From the NCBI GenBank assembly GCA_015179125.1, contig WHVA01000161.1, forward strand, positions 1 through 64,000: DNA of 64,000 nt, written 5' to 3'. The notes beneath the pieces are model-generated. The model made no database searches. It was not told the origin of the DNA and worked only from the letters and a program-made list of their open reading frames with translations. The translations under genes and the position numbers were made by a program. This stretch comes from Gautieria morchelliformis. Lineage: Eukaryota; Basidiomycota; Agaricomycetes; Gomphales; Gomphaceae. The number at the start of each line of letters is the position of its first letter. The first letter of the stretch is position 1. Positions 10,645 through 22,159 of this stretch are shown one piece after another.

Positions 10645-11115
10645 CACATGGTCAACACACTATTCCAATTTCTAGACAATTCCCCAACCCAGGAAATCAT
10701 AAGGAAATCTTTGAGATATTGTGAATTTCCTCCTCCTAGAAACTGAATATTTACTATAATTTCCAGAGTCAGGAAATCATAGAGAAATATAAAATTTTCA
10801 CAAGATTTCCTGCCAAGATTTGCAGAATTTCCTAATATTTTCCTGTACCAAAAAACTCTGAGGAAATTTAGAATTTACTCATGATTTCTTTAGACAGGAA
10901 ATCATGGTTAAACTGTCAGTTTCTGGACTCAGTTTCCTCACGATTTCCTGGACCATATTTTTACAATTTTTATACAATTTCCTGAACTTTGGAAACCCTT
11001 GTAAAACTTTAAATTTCCTTTAAATTTCCCATCCTAGGAAACTCTCAAGAAACATGGAATTTCCATAGAATTTTCAAGGGGTTTCCTGACTTGAGAAATT
11101 TTGCCATGCCTCCAG
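10645..11115 (-). repeat. AT-rich ATTTCC/GGAAAT block, copy 1
   Basis: About 470 bp with ATTTCC or GGAAAT every 20-40 bp. It is the reverse complement of 36160-36632 at high identity, from CACTGGAGGCATGGC to TTGACCAT. It abuts minisatellite-type sequence in both copies, so it is the outer part of the foldback element. Confidence 0.88.
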
Positions 11116-11454
11116 TGCCCGTCGTCCCAACGATATGCTTTTTCCGGCCGATGTGACTTCTGTCCCACCCGATGGGCAATTTCCAGTTGCAAGATAGCGC
11201 TCTTTTTTCTATGGGGGTTTTATGAAACAATTTTTCCTCCACGTGTAATTTCATTCATAAGCTATACCTACTATTATTTTATACACAGTATTATTGCCTG
11301 ATTATTGCCCTTAATCAACCACTTGTGAATACATAAATTAATCAAGGCTAAATACTGGTTGTAAAGTTAGTGATCGAGGGGAAGGCGACATTTATGAGGT
11401 TTGACGGACCAGTTCAATGTGTTAAGAATGCATATTTCTTTTTCGTTTCTTCAT
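11116..11454. other. Helitron 3' flank or untranslated region
   Basis: About 340 bp between the foldback element and the helicase end. I could not identify a Helitron CTRR end or its hairpin. No gene is seen. Confidence 0.35.
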
Positions 11455-13586
11455 TCAGTTTTCCAAACGATTGTCGCATTCAGCAAGATCAGGGTTAGGA
11501 TGATTTGTAAAGATGTTGCTGTTAAAGTCACGCAGCAGTCTCACCATTTGTCGGCTTCTTCCTTGCAAAATGGCTACATAAGCGTTAAACGTGTTTAAGC
11601 CACCGGAAGGAGGGTTTCCTATGTCGATTATTACAGGTCGCAATGTTTGTCCTTGCGCTTTGTAGTTGGTGAAGGCGTACACGGCTGTAAGCGATAATTG
11701 TTGTCTGTGTACAGTCCCTTTAGTTCCGTCGATGTATTTTATTTCCATGCCTTTTTTGGAAGGTTCAATAGGTATTAACCCGTCCCTAATCCTTTCAGAT
11801 TCTTCAGGGGAGTTGTGTCGGGATGGAACAGAACAAGCACAGGGGGATATTGAAGCTCGACGAAATTTTGTGAAGACATATTGGAGGGGACATTTTCACG
11901 CGAATTGAGGTAAATCTTTTCAAGCATTCCTTGAGTTCCGTTGGCAAGATCCGCAGACACAACCATATTCCAAGTAAGCATCGCCCTCATTCCTTCAGCT
12001 ATTTTGCCTTTTCGGGCTAACCGATCTTTCCCTTCGGACATCGCGACCAACAATTTTTGTTGCTGTGTAAGTTCTTTGTTCATCGTCCCTATTGTATCTT
12101 CTGCAGGTGACACAAACAGAGTTTTTGCTGAAGTTCTACAGTGTTCATGAAGACATGCATCCTTCCACTCCATTCAAACACTGTGATGAGGGGTTACCAA
12201 GACGGCCTTGTTCCAGGGGGGTTGTGAAAAGTCAGGTACTTTACAGTTTTCATTGGTTAAAATGAGCTTATGGAATTCATCCATGTCTCCTTCAGAGCAT
12301 GCACGGTATCATGATCGTTCCAAGATGTCCGCCCAAACCACATCATCTATTCTCTTTTGCTCCTTCAATAGTACGACGGTTTCAAATTGACGGAAAACAT
12401 TTTGTCCTATGCTTCCCCAGTATGTAGTCAATGGAGGAGACCGATAAAGAGCTGACAAAGCCCTTTTAGGAGGGGGAAACTGGTGAAAGTCACCGACAGG
12501 GATGACGTTTAACTTGCCACCAAAAGGTAAAGAACATGAGCTGTCACCAGATTTTGTATAGGAAATAATAGCCGAAAGCAAACCCAAAAGGTCAGAAATA
12601 GCCATTGAAATTTCATCGACGAATAGATATTCCACCACGGTGATATTGTTTTCTCAGTGTTTTTTAGCTTCTCGACTAGGTAGGTTGTGATAATCGGGGG
12701 AAGACAGTAGGTATATCGGTAAAGCTCCCCACCAGTGTAATGTATGCCCACGTATGTTTGAGGCCGCTATTCCGGTCATGGCAGTTTTTGCTAATTTATG
12801 CCTGCAATTACGGAGGTCGAATAACACAGTTGCCATATCGATTATGGTCGATTTTCCTACGCCTCCGGAACCCATCATCAACATCAGCAGCTGCGTAGGA
12901 TGGTTGCCTTGCAGATTTAATTGCAAGTGATGATTGATTATATTGAACGCTCGACGTTGATCGGAAGAGAGGCGATGCATACCTTCTGGGTAGGTAGTCA
13001 TGTTCGGTTGGGGTAAGTGCTCGGTGGATAAGGAAGGATTTGTAGATGGGCCATGCTCATTGATGGATAGCACAATTGGAGATGATTTTGCAGAAACCGC
13101 TGAAGGTTCGTTTTCTTCGAGGCGCGAAAATTCTTTGATCATTTTTTGCCATTCCAGATTACGTTCTAGCAAGGTCTTTTCTGCATATGTCACATTGTTA
13201 CGTTCCACCAACCATTGATCAGAATCAGAAAAAACGCCTATACGAATTCCGATATCAACAGCTTGTCTTCCGTGTAAAACTTCCCAGGTAGGGACGGTGT
13301 CATCGGCTATTTGATCCACATTGGATGTAAGTCCTTGATTATTTCCCGTTAAATCTTCAATCGTGCCAAGTAAGTTTCCAGTTTCGTTTTCAGGGTTATG
13401 GTAAGTTTGGTCACAACCTCTCTTCTTTTCAGCAGAATGTTCGCATGCGTAATAGAATTGAAAATTATCCAAGAGATTCTTTGTAGATTGTGGAGTGTGA
13501 GACAAAAAGCTTGCAAAGGATTCTCTCCAGGTCGGATTCCATTCCAGAATATCTTGAATTTGTCGCCACGGTTTTAATAGCAACAT
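11455..13586 (-). pseudogene. Helitron PIF1-like DNA helicase part
   Basis: This is the C-terminal half of the Helitron transposase, a superfamily 1B helicase that unwinds DNA during rolling-circle transposition. Visible motifs, in order: Walker A GSGGVGKST (about 12850); IAASNIRGHTLH; Walker B FVDEISM (about 12620); GDFHQFPP; NMVVSADLANGTQG (about 11970); and the motif VI region FTNYKAQGQT with GGLNTFNAYVA near the end. The frame changes at about 12650, 12250 and 11760. The first two breaks lack obvious intron borders and are probably frameshifts. Confidence 0.9.
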
Positions 13587-13625
13587 AACAGATGCACAAT
13601 AGAAATTTTGGACGTGGGGGTCATC

Positions 13626-15255
13626 TCATCGAGGAATCCATTGGCCAAGAAAATCAGGCATCATTTCATGACCAGGTGTTTGCATCAAACGAAATTGATT
13701 CTTGTAAATGTCAGATCCTTCAATATATTGGATACGTGAGCTAGACGGCTTGCCGGTCATCTTTACAGGTTTGTTTGGTTCGTATGAGTCCATGAGAAAT
13801 TGAAACAGACTATAGCTTTCCAGTTTTAGTCCATGGTGTTTATAGTCATTGATCTGACTCTTAAGTTCCAATCTATTGTTGACGACTTGTAACACGGAGT
13901 CAGGCTCGGTACCATCGGAACTGCATGGATAAATAAGGATACGTTCATTAGGTTCTGATACATAAATAACAGTCACAGAAATTCTCTTACGCAGATAAAC
14001 AATGAAAAGTGTCATCGTCATGAATAGAAGGAAAACATTTCCGTAATTCTGCAATCGCGGCAGACCAATGGATGCCAACGTAACTGTGCGATAAGTACCG
14101 ATCATCCCATCCCATTATATAGGACACAATTTGTTGGGATGACAGTTCTTGATCTCTAGTCAAAGTGTTAACACATTGAGCGATCAATCATTTGTTTGCA
14201 TCACGATTTGAAGTTGACTCCACAGAATCGGTACGTTTATATGCTAATCTTCGAGCCAATAAGGCAGAGACGTTATTGGACCTAGCTTGTTGCTTTACTG
14301 TGTATTTTGTAGTATACCATGCAACATCCTTTGTATCGGAACCGTTAGTCAACAATTTGATATCATTATTGGCTCATGTTGCTAGTAAGACAATGTTGTT
14401 CCAATTATTCAGCATGCCGTATGTTCTTTTAGGCCACCACCGACCATCCTCGTCCACGGATTCGACGTCTGCTAGATCCCAAGGAGCATGTCTCTTGCAT
14501 TTAAGCCGTCCTTTAGTGTCCATTTTTAAACACACTTGAGGGGAATGTACGTGCACCTGCAGAGTTCGTGCCAAACTTTGAATGAGACCACTTACAGATT
14601 CCATGAAGTAACCTCGACGAGGATCGAGAGGTCTTGAATAAGCACTAGCTCTGTCTTTATCACGTTTCCTCATTTCCATTGTCTCGGACTGTATGATGTC
14701 ATGAGATATCCCATTGACGTGGGCCGTGACAGAAATTCTCATGAAAGAACACATCTTTGCGCGAAATTCTTCCATATGCAGCATTTCGTGCATCTTCGTT
14801 GAAGTGGGTGCGCCTACCAACCACAATAATAAGTGGAGATGAAGTGATCCTCTTCCTTGCGCTTCAACTGTACCGACATACCCGGTGACTTGACCAAATA
14901 TACCCGTTTGACGATAAATATGATAATAAGTGTCCACTGTAATACCAAATAACTCTTGCAACACCATTTTTACTGAATAATGGAAATATTTGGCAGCCGT
15001 GAAAGGATTAGATGCCGAATTTATGGCCCGTCAAGTGTGATCAGGTCCTGCGGTAGTCATAAAGTGGTCCATGTCGATTTCCTCTCCTACAAAAACTTGA
15101 ACGATAGGATCATCAATGTCAGCGAAGTCCAAAGTGATCCACAGGCTGGCCGGGTTCTTTCGAAGAGTAAGTCCATAGATCTTTGAATGTATAGCTGAAC
15201 GAGATTCATCGGTAGCGATAACCTTTCTTTGACTAGCTGTCACAACCTTTCGCAA
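13626..15255 (-). pseudogene. Helitron Rep/HUH endonuclease part
   Basis: The N-terminal Helitron_like_N domain. A segment NPASLWITLDFADIDDPIVQ precedes FVGEEIDMDHF. The metal-binding HUH motif is HLHLLLW in GRGSLHLHLLLW (about 14850). The two-tyrosine motif WYTTKYTVK (about 14300) would make the covalent DNA link. In-frame TGA at 14374-14376 and 14188-14190 stand where CGA would restore family sequence. The stretch to 13626 is the Rep-helicase linker, with one frame change near 14000. Confidence 0.88.
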
Positions 15256-15406
15256 TTTCTTATGTGAGCGTTACTAAACGGAACCCGACGACGTTCCTCG
15301 TCAGCAGCGATCTGCAATTCTTTGGAAGTAATTTTTCGAAAATCATTTTTCTGGAAATCGAAGAATCGTTGATTAACCTATGAAGTAGTTTACTGTGTGA
15401 GTGACG

Positions 15407-16268
15407 TCACTTGACAATCACGCATTGACACTCACCTGTAACTCGGCAGATCGACAAACCTGTTGGTTCTGTACCTCGTAGCCCACTGTTGATCTGTCGT
15501 TCGTCCCAAGAGGAAACACCTCTTCTTTTGGGATAAAGCTTGACAGTGTAAGACACAGGATAAAACCGTGAAATTAAAATCTGCTCTGGAAGTGTCAAGG
15601 ATGACAATTCAAATGGTACGCTTCCTATCCACAAGTTGTTCAGCAAAGGTAGTCGTGGACGTGAACCTTGAAGCAAATTATCCCAACACTCGAAACAAAC
15701 TTGCCCATATGGGGATCGCCTATCAGTAGACAACGCGGGAGTATGTAACAGCATATCGCGTGTTAAACGATGATGCGCATTGGGTTTGGTCGACTTTAAC
15801 ATTTCATGATGAGGTAGATCTTCCACTGTACTGTAATGAGTTTTGATTTTTTTCCCTTCGACGCGCACAGACATAACAAACTGCCTGCTCCACATATTTG
15901 TTTGAGGTTTTATCTATAAAGTTGCCCAACCACTCCAATTGCGTTCGGAGATCAACGGGATCCAGAAACTTGGAATTATTGTCAACAAAATCCCAAAGGA
16001 GTTGTCGTTTGGACTCATAAAAGGATTCATCTTCCTCCCGTTTTCTTTTCTTTGAAGCCTCTCCATCCAAGTGCATTTTCTTCAAGAGCTCGTTATCCAA
16101 AGCCATTTTTCTCCATCCCGCTGCCAACACACATTGTTGGAGTTCTGTCGGCAAGAATGAGACAAGCTTCAACACTTCAACCCGTGACACTACAACTCTC
16201 GATACCCAATTAACCTCGGGCAACATTTCAACGATTTCCATGACAGTCAACAGGGAGAGTTCTTCCAC
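15407..16268 (-). pseudogene. Helitron N-terminal region with DUF6570-like domain
   Basis: Two overlapping frames. One (15804-16268) starts MEELSLLTV and is a helical N-terminus with a basic KKRKREE patch and ends in a CYVC pair. The next (15407-15895) holds CFECW and then LLNNLWIGSVPFELSSLTLP followed by QILISRFYP, typical of DUF6570 next to fungal Helitron Rep domains. A frameshift or intron at about 15850 joins them. Function of this domain is unknown. Confidence 0.75.
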
Positions 16269-17100
16269 ATTCTGATCAACAAACGAAGACGAATCACCTG
16301 AACCAACCCGATATCAATTTCAAACCAAGAAAACAACTTACCTCAAGACTGCATTCTCATAAAAATGGCACAAAGAAAGAAATCGTAGAGGTTCGCTCGC
16401 CGAAAGCTCGGACAAAAGTAAAACCAGACCTGAGCGACCCCTTTTTATTTAAATGCTGAAAGCCATGTCAGATTTCTCAGCGATGCCAATGAGGAATGGG
16501 ACTTTCCACGAAACATTAGAATCCTCAATAGGAGGAAAACCATCACTCCCAAATGGACGTGAGGAATACAAACTAATACAGAATGTTCAAAAACAATGGC
16601 ATTCAAGACGAAATTTTTTTGATACTCTCTTAGAATTCCAGGCTCAGAGAGGGTGATCTCTCATCCTGCCCGAGCCATGACGTCATGCTTGAGGGGGCCT
16701 GGCCAAAGCCGAATAAGTACAAAGATAAGATAGAGAGCCATAAAGAGACAAGCTGTTGACAAATTAGATTACAAATTCGGGTACGATCACCACTTTAGGG
16801 AGAAAATGAATTACAAAATCGTGCGCTTTCACTTTACATGGTAAAAAAAACGCCCATCCATACCGACAAATACAATGAAACGCGAAGTCGGATCTATATC
16901 TTCGGTGGTTAGAGAGCCCTTGTCTTCGACAAGGGAAAACTCCCAAGCTCATGTGATTCGTATCCAGACCGTGCAATGAGGTGGCTTGACCACGCCGTAT
17001 GGAGACCTTCTAACCCTGGGATTGCAAGGTACAGCGTAGGATACTGTTCAGCTGAGAACTCATGCTGCGCAGCATCAGCAAACTGATACAGGGGAGATGC
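16269..17100. other. Mostly unassigned; Helitron leader and hAT junction
   Basis: 16269-16450 is probably Helitron leader (a donor-like GTAAG on the minus strand near 16340). 16450-17100 has no convincing gene. It contains a tRNA-like stretch at 16896-16975. Confidence 0.35.
16896..16975 (+). other. Degenerate tRNA-like sequence
   Basis: GGTGGTTAGAGAGCCC (A-box/D-arm-like) is followed by the near-perfect hairpin CCCTTGTCTTCGACAAGGG and, 20 bp on, GATTCGTATCC (B-box-like, 8 of 11). The acceptor and T stems do not pair well and loop position 33 would be C, so it is not a working tRNA. It may be a tRNA relic or a SINE head. Confidence 0.25.
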
Positions 17101-17267
17101 TTAGAAATGACTTAGTTGTATAGCCAGGACAAACTTACCTGAAGGAGCTGTATAAAGGCCTTCACCGAGTCCCATTATCCTGGGGTAAGTGACAGCTTCA
17201 TGAGTTTCACGGACTTCATGCGATCCTTCTCGAGGTGTGCAATTTTGAGCACGAACCGGTTGACATG

Positions 17268-19372
17268 CTACAGGGTCACATTTATACATATGCATATATA
17301 CTTGTAGTGAGTACACACCTCTTTGTTGCAATATGTTCTGTCGAGCATGATATACGTGGATGACCAGCGTACAACCATGTCGAGTAAGAGGGTGGTCGGC
17401 TGCTCAACCTGGTTTTGGACCTGGAGCATACGGTATACTTCCTTGTGTTTGGCTGAAGACCGTTCCTGCTTACAGGAATGGTTGTTAGAATGTACCCATG
17501 GACAGTCTGCAATGGGTGTACATACCTTGACACAAATTGCACGGATAAGTCCAACAGCATCTCGTTTCAATGCCTCGGTGTCTGGGATGTGATCGTCAGG
17601 CTTATCTGCATTGTAATGCAGGGAGTGTGAGTGCATGGCAAGAAGGGCTTGCATTGCAAGATTGATGGAGTGCGCGAGACAGCTATAACCAATAGTTAAA
17701 TGTAAATAACATGTTGAAAAGAAAAGCACATACCAGATGCATCATTCTACTGGGCAGAATGATTGTCCTGTGCGCTCCTTGATGCATCGGGCCAACTCCT
17801 CCATCATCGTGGTATTATTAGAGGCGTTATCACAGGTCACCCACCCGATCTAAAGGAATAGGCTGTCAGTTAGAGAGAGTGTAATGGCATGGAACATACC
17901 TTATGGACAGCCCCAACACGGTCTAAGACTTTGAACAGGACTTGACCAAGCCGCTTACCTGAATGGCCACCGTTGACACGTACAAAACCAACAAGAGAAT
18001 TCTGGAGACTCATTATACCTCCCAAATCCTTTTCAACCCAGTGACAGGTGACGGCAAAATACCCATCGACATTCAAGGCCTGCCATGTGTCACATGTGCA
18101 GGAGATCAAACCTCGAATATCGGTGCCCTGGTCCACGAGTTGTAGTTACATTGGTTACAGAATAATTGTCTGTACTCACCTTAAATCTTCTCTTGAGATC
18201 ACGCAAATGACCCTGGAATAGCTCTGAGACTTTGCTGCAGGTGAGCTTGTGGCCAGGAAGCTTTAGTTTCTCCTTGGCACGAGATGCCATTTCGAGCATT
18301 TCTTTGAATCGCAGGTTATCAAACACCGATATAGGCTATGCACATAATATAAGTCAATGAATACAAGTGATAATATGACGAACATACCTGATCGGTCGCA
18401 ATCATCCACTCTACTGCGAGCTGGACAAACATCTCATCGGTATATGGAGCTACAGCCGCTTCCGTCACTTGGGAGGGAGCCGGTCCAAAGTGTGTCGTCA
18501 GTACGCTGTTCTGCGCAAGCCTGGCTTGCCTAACTGCATTTGGCAGTTTGTTGGTAAACCCAGTCTTAGAACACCACTCTTGGTATTTTCCCTAAATGGG
18601 TAGTTAAATATCTAATGGGAATTTTGGAAGGACTAAAAAATCACCTGATGCATCGACTGGAGGTGGCATCGCAGGGTGCTGACATCATTCACAAAACTGA
18701 CCTTAGACCGATCATGTTTTCTGGGTTTGGACAAAGTCAGCAATGATGAAATTCCGGGAGGCTGCCATGACCGCCCACATGCATGGTGACGCACCGACAC
18801 AGCTTGCAGTCTATGATTTTCTTGCCTTCTTCCTGGTGCTGGTTCTCAAAAAAGAACTGTATGTCTAAGGTACGTTCCTTGGAAATTTTTGAATTGTCGG
18901 GTAAGACCTCAATACCATCTAGATCTTTCAGCCACCCTTCCGGGTGGGTGTCGTCATGAGTGATAGTTGCCAGGGGTAAGGCTGGATCAGCTGAAACTGA
19001 ATTAGATGTACTTATTAATAAACCCAATATAATGATAATATCAAATCACACACCTGGGGTGGGGACAGGAACTGGAACCTCCTTGTCCTTTTGCTTACCG
19101 GTAGGTTTGGCAACGGTAGGTTTGGGTTTCCTCCTTTTAGGTTCCTCTGCTTCCCCCAGCCTCCTAGTGCCGTGAGGCTGGCCTGGGACTTTCGCCGCAT
19201 TACTTGGATGCAGAAGCGCCGCGCTTGGCTTCACCACGCGGCCCGAACTGCTTTTAAATGGCAGAGGGCCCATTTCCTGGATTTCCTCGTCGGAGCTGTC
19301 GAAGACACACAGCATGGGCAACTTATGAAGAGTAGTAGATTCAATAGTATGCAGCGACTTGCGTTGCTGCAT
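17268..19372 (-). pseudogene. hAT-family transposase, C-terminally truncated
   Basis: Exons run right to left. 19046-19372 is an N-terminus with FDSSDEE and a basic linker. 18737-19027 ends in a BED-finger-like CKLC...H segment. 18090-18326 is a helical part (FKEMLEMASRAKEKL). 17870-18136 holds the catalytic-core start, TCDTWQALNVDGYFAVTCHW. About 17760-17850 reads WVTCDNASNNTTMM. 17268-17729 has CLAHSINLAMQ and LLLDMVVRWSSTYIML. Introns of about 50 bp with GT-AG borders separate them. In the family the protein cuts and pastes the element with 8-bp target duplications. The C-terminal dimerisation domain is lost at about 17100. Confidence 0.85.
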
Positions 19373-19385
19373 TAAATACTAATAC

Positions 19386-19528
19386 CCACCCAAAAGCCCG
19401 GGCTTAAGGGCCGGGCTCAGGGCTTATGAAAACGAAGCCCGGCCCAGGCCTGGGCAGGGCCGGGCTTGGGCTTTTTAGGGCTGGGCTCAGGCTCAGCCCG
19501 GGCCTAGGCCCAAGCCCGGAGAACACTA
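19386..19528 (-). repeat. GC-rich subterminal repeats of the hAT element
   Basis: GGGCCGGGCT/AGCCCGGCCC words are repeated over 140 bp up to the terminus. The same words fill the two ends of the element at 32572-33768. Such subterminal repeats are usually transposase-binding sites (inferred). Confidence 0.7.
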
Positions 19529-19534
19529 TACATA

Positions 19535-20000
19535 ATTCATGGTGGGACTGTTTTCTGGAGTGCAAAAAGACAAAACATTATCTCCTTATCCATGACAGAA
19601 GTGAGTATGTGGCTGCAACATCTCCCACCACTCTGTTTTTTGACAATCAATCGGCGATCGTGCTCACAAAAGATCATCAGTATCACACGGGAACCAAACA
19701 TATCGATGCTGGACTAGAGGGAGGGCCAGTTTGCACCCAGCAGAAGCCTTGCTTGGAATAGTCCAATACACATGACCAGCTATAGCATAATACATGGAGA
19801 ATTGTTGGCTAAAGTGTCAGATTTCCCACACTTTTAGACATCTGAGACCCAGAGCCCTTGACGAGCAAGGGGATCATTGAACAGGGAGCTGTTCACCTTG
19901 TGTACTGTCCCACAGAGGATATGGTGGCTGATATGCTTACCAAAGCCCTGCCTTCATCAAAAGTCAAGCACGCTGTGGAACTAGGGATATCTACAGTTTG
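19535..20000 (+). pseudogene. pol: Ty1/Copia pol, RNase H end
   Basis: After SEYVAATSPTT, the RNase H block reads FFDNQSAIVLTKDHQYH and TKHIDA. After a frame break it continues with VHLVYCPTEDMVADMLTKAL to a TGA at 19999-20001. This is the extreme C-terminus of a Copia polyprotein; the rest was removed or separated by the hAT insertion at 19528. Confidence 0.85.
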
Positions 20001-20001
20001 A

Positions 20002-20273
20002 GGGGGAGTGTTGGAGAAGCAAACACATTATAACCCTCACATGACTTCACCTCATTTGTTACACGTTTTGGGTAAAGTATGCGTCTTGCCTCCATGCAAG
20101 ACAAGCCTTCCTCAGTGGTTTGACTACACCATGCTCAAACACACTTATATTTACTATGTATTTTCTTTAGCTCACCAGTACATCATAGTTCATTGTACTA
20201 GGTGAATACAACTAGTCATTTGACTACGCCATTGTGTTCAAACACTGAGTTCATTGTACTAGCACTTCTTACA
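20002..20273 (+). mobile_element. Polypurine tract and 3' LTR of the Copia relic
   Basis: A purine run (AGGGGGAG) just after the pol stop is followed by TGTTGGAGAAGC, the expected start of the 3' LTR. The LTR end at 20273 (CTTCTTACA) is a guess. A short direct repeat (TTCATTGTACTAG) occurs twice near the end. Confidence 0.55.
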
Positions 20274-20678
20274 CGGACAAGCCCAGGGCCTCGCGCATGG
20301 AGCACAAGCGGAGATAGAGAATGAGAGTGCAGATAGAAAATAATGTTGACGGGCGCTTTGTAGAAACTGTCTGTAATACATAAGGCTGTTCCCCAAAAGA
20401 CAAAAAAAAAAAGAACAAAAAAAAAGAATTGTCACTACCATACACCATCATGATCGGTACCAGAGCGCACCGACTAATACTACAGTCGAGCTACAGTTGC
20501 CAAAGACTCTGGTGACTCCTAGCTAGTCATGTACACCAGATGAGAAACATTGAACCCAGTTCGTACTAGTACAGGGATCCTAGCATTCGTGATCTAAAGC
20601 ATTGCAAGATTGATGTTGACCATCCGATCCTGCAAATTATTATGCTAGAGGACCGTTCAGAGCAACGAGAAGAACAGC
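20274..20678. other. No recognised gene
   Basis: About 405 bp between the Copia LTR and the stop of the prenyltransferase gene. It includes a poly-A-rich stretch at 20400-20425. It probably contains the downstream region of the prenyltransferase gene. Confidence 0.35.
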
Positions 20679-22159
20679 CTAATTCCAGGTAGCCGACCCA
20701 TACTCCAAAGCAATCCCCAGCCAAACTACAGCCCCAAAGACAAATCCATTTCTATGAAACTAAGAACGATATTGCTGGCATTATAGACGCAGTAATGACA
20801 GAAGGAACACGTACCGTCTCCCAACAGCTTTTTGGGATATCGAGATTGACCTGCCATAGCTCTTTCACCAAAAGAAGCGTGCCACCTCCCACTGTAATGA
20901 TAAAATACGGGAGGCCAGCTTGATTTAAGATACCACAGGTGGCGAGACACGAAATAAGAATGGTTCCGAAAAAGGAAAGGACAGGCTTTGTCCAATCGCC
21001 GAAAAGGAGGGCAGTTGATTTGACTCCAGCCTGGGTATCATCTTTCTTATCCTGACAAGCGTAAATTGTATCTGATGCGAAGGATAGATAATGCGAGCGG
21101 TAAAGTCCAACATAGATATCCTTACCGTACCATATGGTCCATCTGTATTAAGAAGACTCAGCTGTGCAATTGGTCACTACTAAGTGGGAAGCTTACGCCC
21201 AAGCACCAACGCTAAGGACCATCGTAGACCTCGAAACGGTTTTAGTTAGGATAGCAGAGGCCATCGGAACCCCAGCATTCATAGCGAGACCTACATTATA
21301 TTGTGAGGTCAATAACAGGCCTGCTTACAGTGGATGTAGCCGCGAAATACGGACCCAACCAAGCCTGCGGCCAGTAAGTGACGCGTTTCATGAGAGGATA
21401 GATTCCTGGCAGCAGGAAGATAGACACGAGACCAATTTGCCATCTAGGCGGCGCGGTATAATCAGACAAGATCCAGATTTATTGACCGGGAACATCCTAC
21501 ACCATCGGTTCTGTGAACCATATCATGCGCACCAGGACGCAGAGATGCAAAACAAGGAATAAAAGAGCCGCTGGAACGCTTATTCGTCCGTCCGCCAAGG
21601 GACGATGTTTAGTTCGCTCTTCGAACACTATATTAGTCAACGAGGTAGTACGTTCCCGTGACACGTACCGACTTGACGATCAAAATCTCTGTCTAAGATG
21701 TCATTCCAAATACAGCCGCCACCTTAATGACATCATTTGGCATTGGGACCGACGGAGAGTGTGAATATACAAGATATGAGTAGACTCACTGCCAGAGTCC
21801 TCAGTCAGCATGCCTACTGCATAAGGATAATTAAAATCCAAGACACACCTGTGGAGCAGACACGCGCCAGCAAAACCTTCAGCAATAACGACAGCATAGG
21901 AAGTGATTGGTAGTTTAATTGTTCGAGAAATCATAGTCAGAGACCACGCTGTTGAAACATTTAAGTCGATATCTATTGCAGCTGGATAGCTTATTATTCA
22001 CATACCAAACGGCCAGAATAAAACCATGGTACCGGCGAACTTTTTGACACGTGTAAGCTCTACCTAGAAACGAAATAAATCAGGGAAAGTCCATTATCGA
22101 GGTCGCTAGAGACGTCTAAGTACCCATGGGGTGATTCTAGATGGTGTGCAAGCAGCCAT
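20679..22159 (-). pseudogene. UbiA-type prenyltransferase, multi-exon, probably decayed
   Basis: Exons can be traced from ATG at 22159 (MAACTPSRITPW), across a GT-AG intron to VELTRVKKFAGTMVLFWPF, then AWSLTMISRT and AGACLLH. The first Asp-rich motif is WNDILDRDFDRQV (about 21669-21711), followed across an intron by ERTKHRPLA. The second Asp-rich motif is DTIYACQDKKDD (about 21035-21085). The C-terminal membrane helices end ALEYGSATWN at 20679. The family transfers prenyl chains to aromatic acceptors using Mg-prenyl diphosphate and is membrane-bound; in fungi it serves ubiquinone or meroterpenoid synthesis. Around 21750-21860 I cannot join exons in frame, so it is scored as probably broken. 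It is divergently arranged with the P450 at 23118. Confidence 0.8.

Larger units (their letters stand above)
8125..11115. mobile_element. Foldback (long inverted-repeat) element, split by a solo LTR
   Basis: Layout: minisatellite 8145-8500, left arm to 8927, spacer of about 29 bp, right arm 8957-9376, an inserted L1 LTR (9377-10629), then the rest of the right arm with one minisatellite-like unit and a 470-bp AT-rich block ending near 11115. The arms are about 90% identical in inverted orientation over about 425 bp. A second, partial copy at 36160-36930 has the same order of arm, unit and AT-rich block, which shows that these parts form one element. It has no coding capacity. The left end is asymmetric: it has the expanded array but no AT-rich block. 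Confidence 0.8.
11250..16450 (-). mobile_element. Helitron, autonomous type, decayed
   Basis: A reverse-strand rolling-circle transposon with a DUF6570-like region, a Rep (HUH) domain and a PIF1-type helicase in the order expected for fungal Helitrons. The coding sequence is broken by TGA codons and frameshifts. The ends are approximate. Confidence 0.85.
17101..19528 (-). mobile_element. hAT transposon, 3' truncated
   Basis: The 5' end (right side in the window) is intact. Its terminus, read inwards on the minus strand, is TAGTGTTCTCCGGGCTTGGG, and it matches the termini of the non-autonomous element at 32572-33768. The transposase gene follows. The dimerisation region and the other terminus are missing. 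The insertion is in a Copia relic that starts right after 19528. Confidence 0.85.

Noticed and set aside
16896..16975. Functional tRNA gene
   Set aside because: Acceptor and T stems do not pair and the anticodon loop lacks the usual T at position 33.
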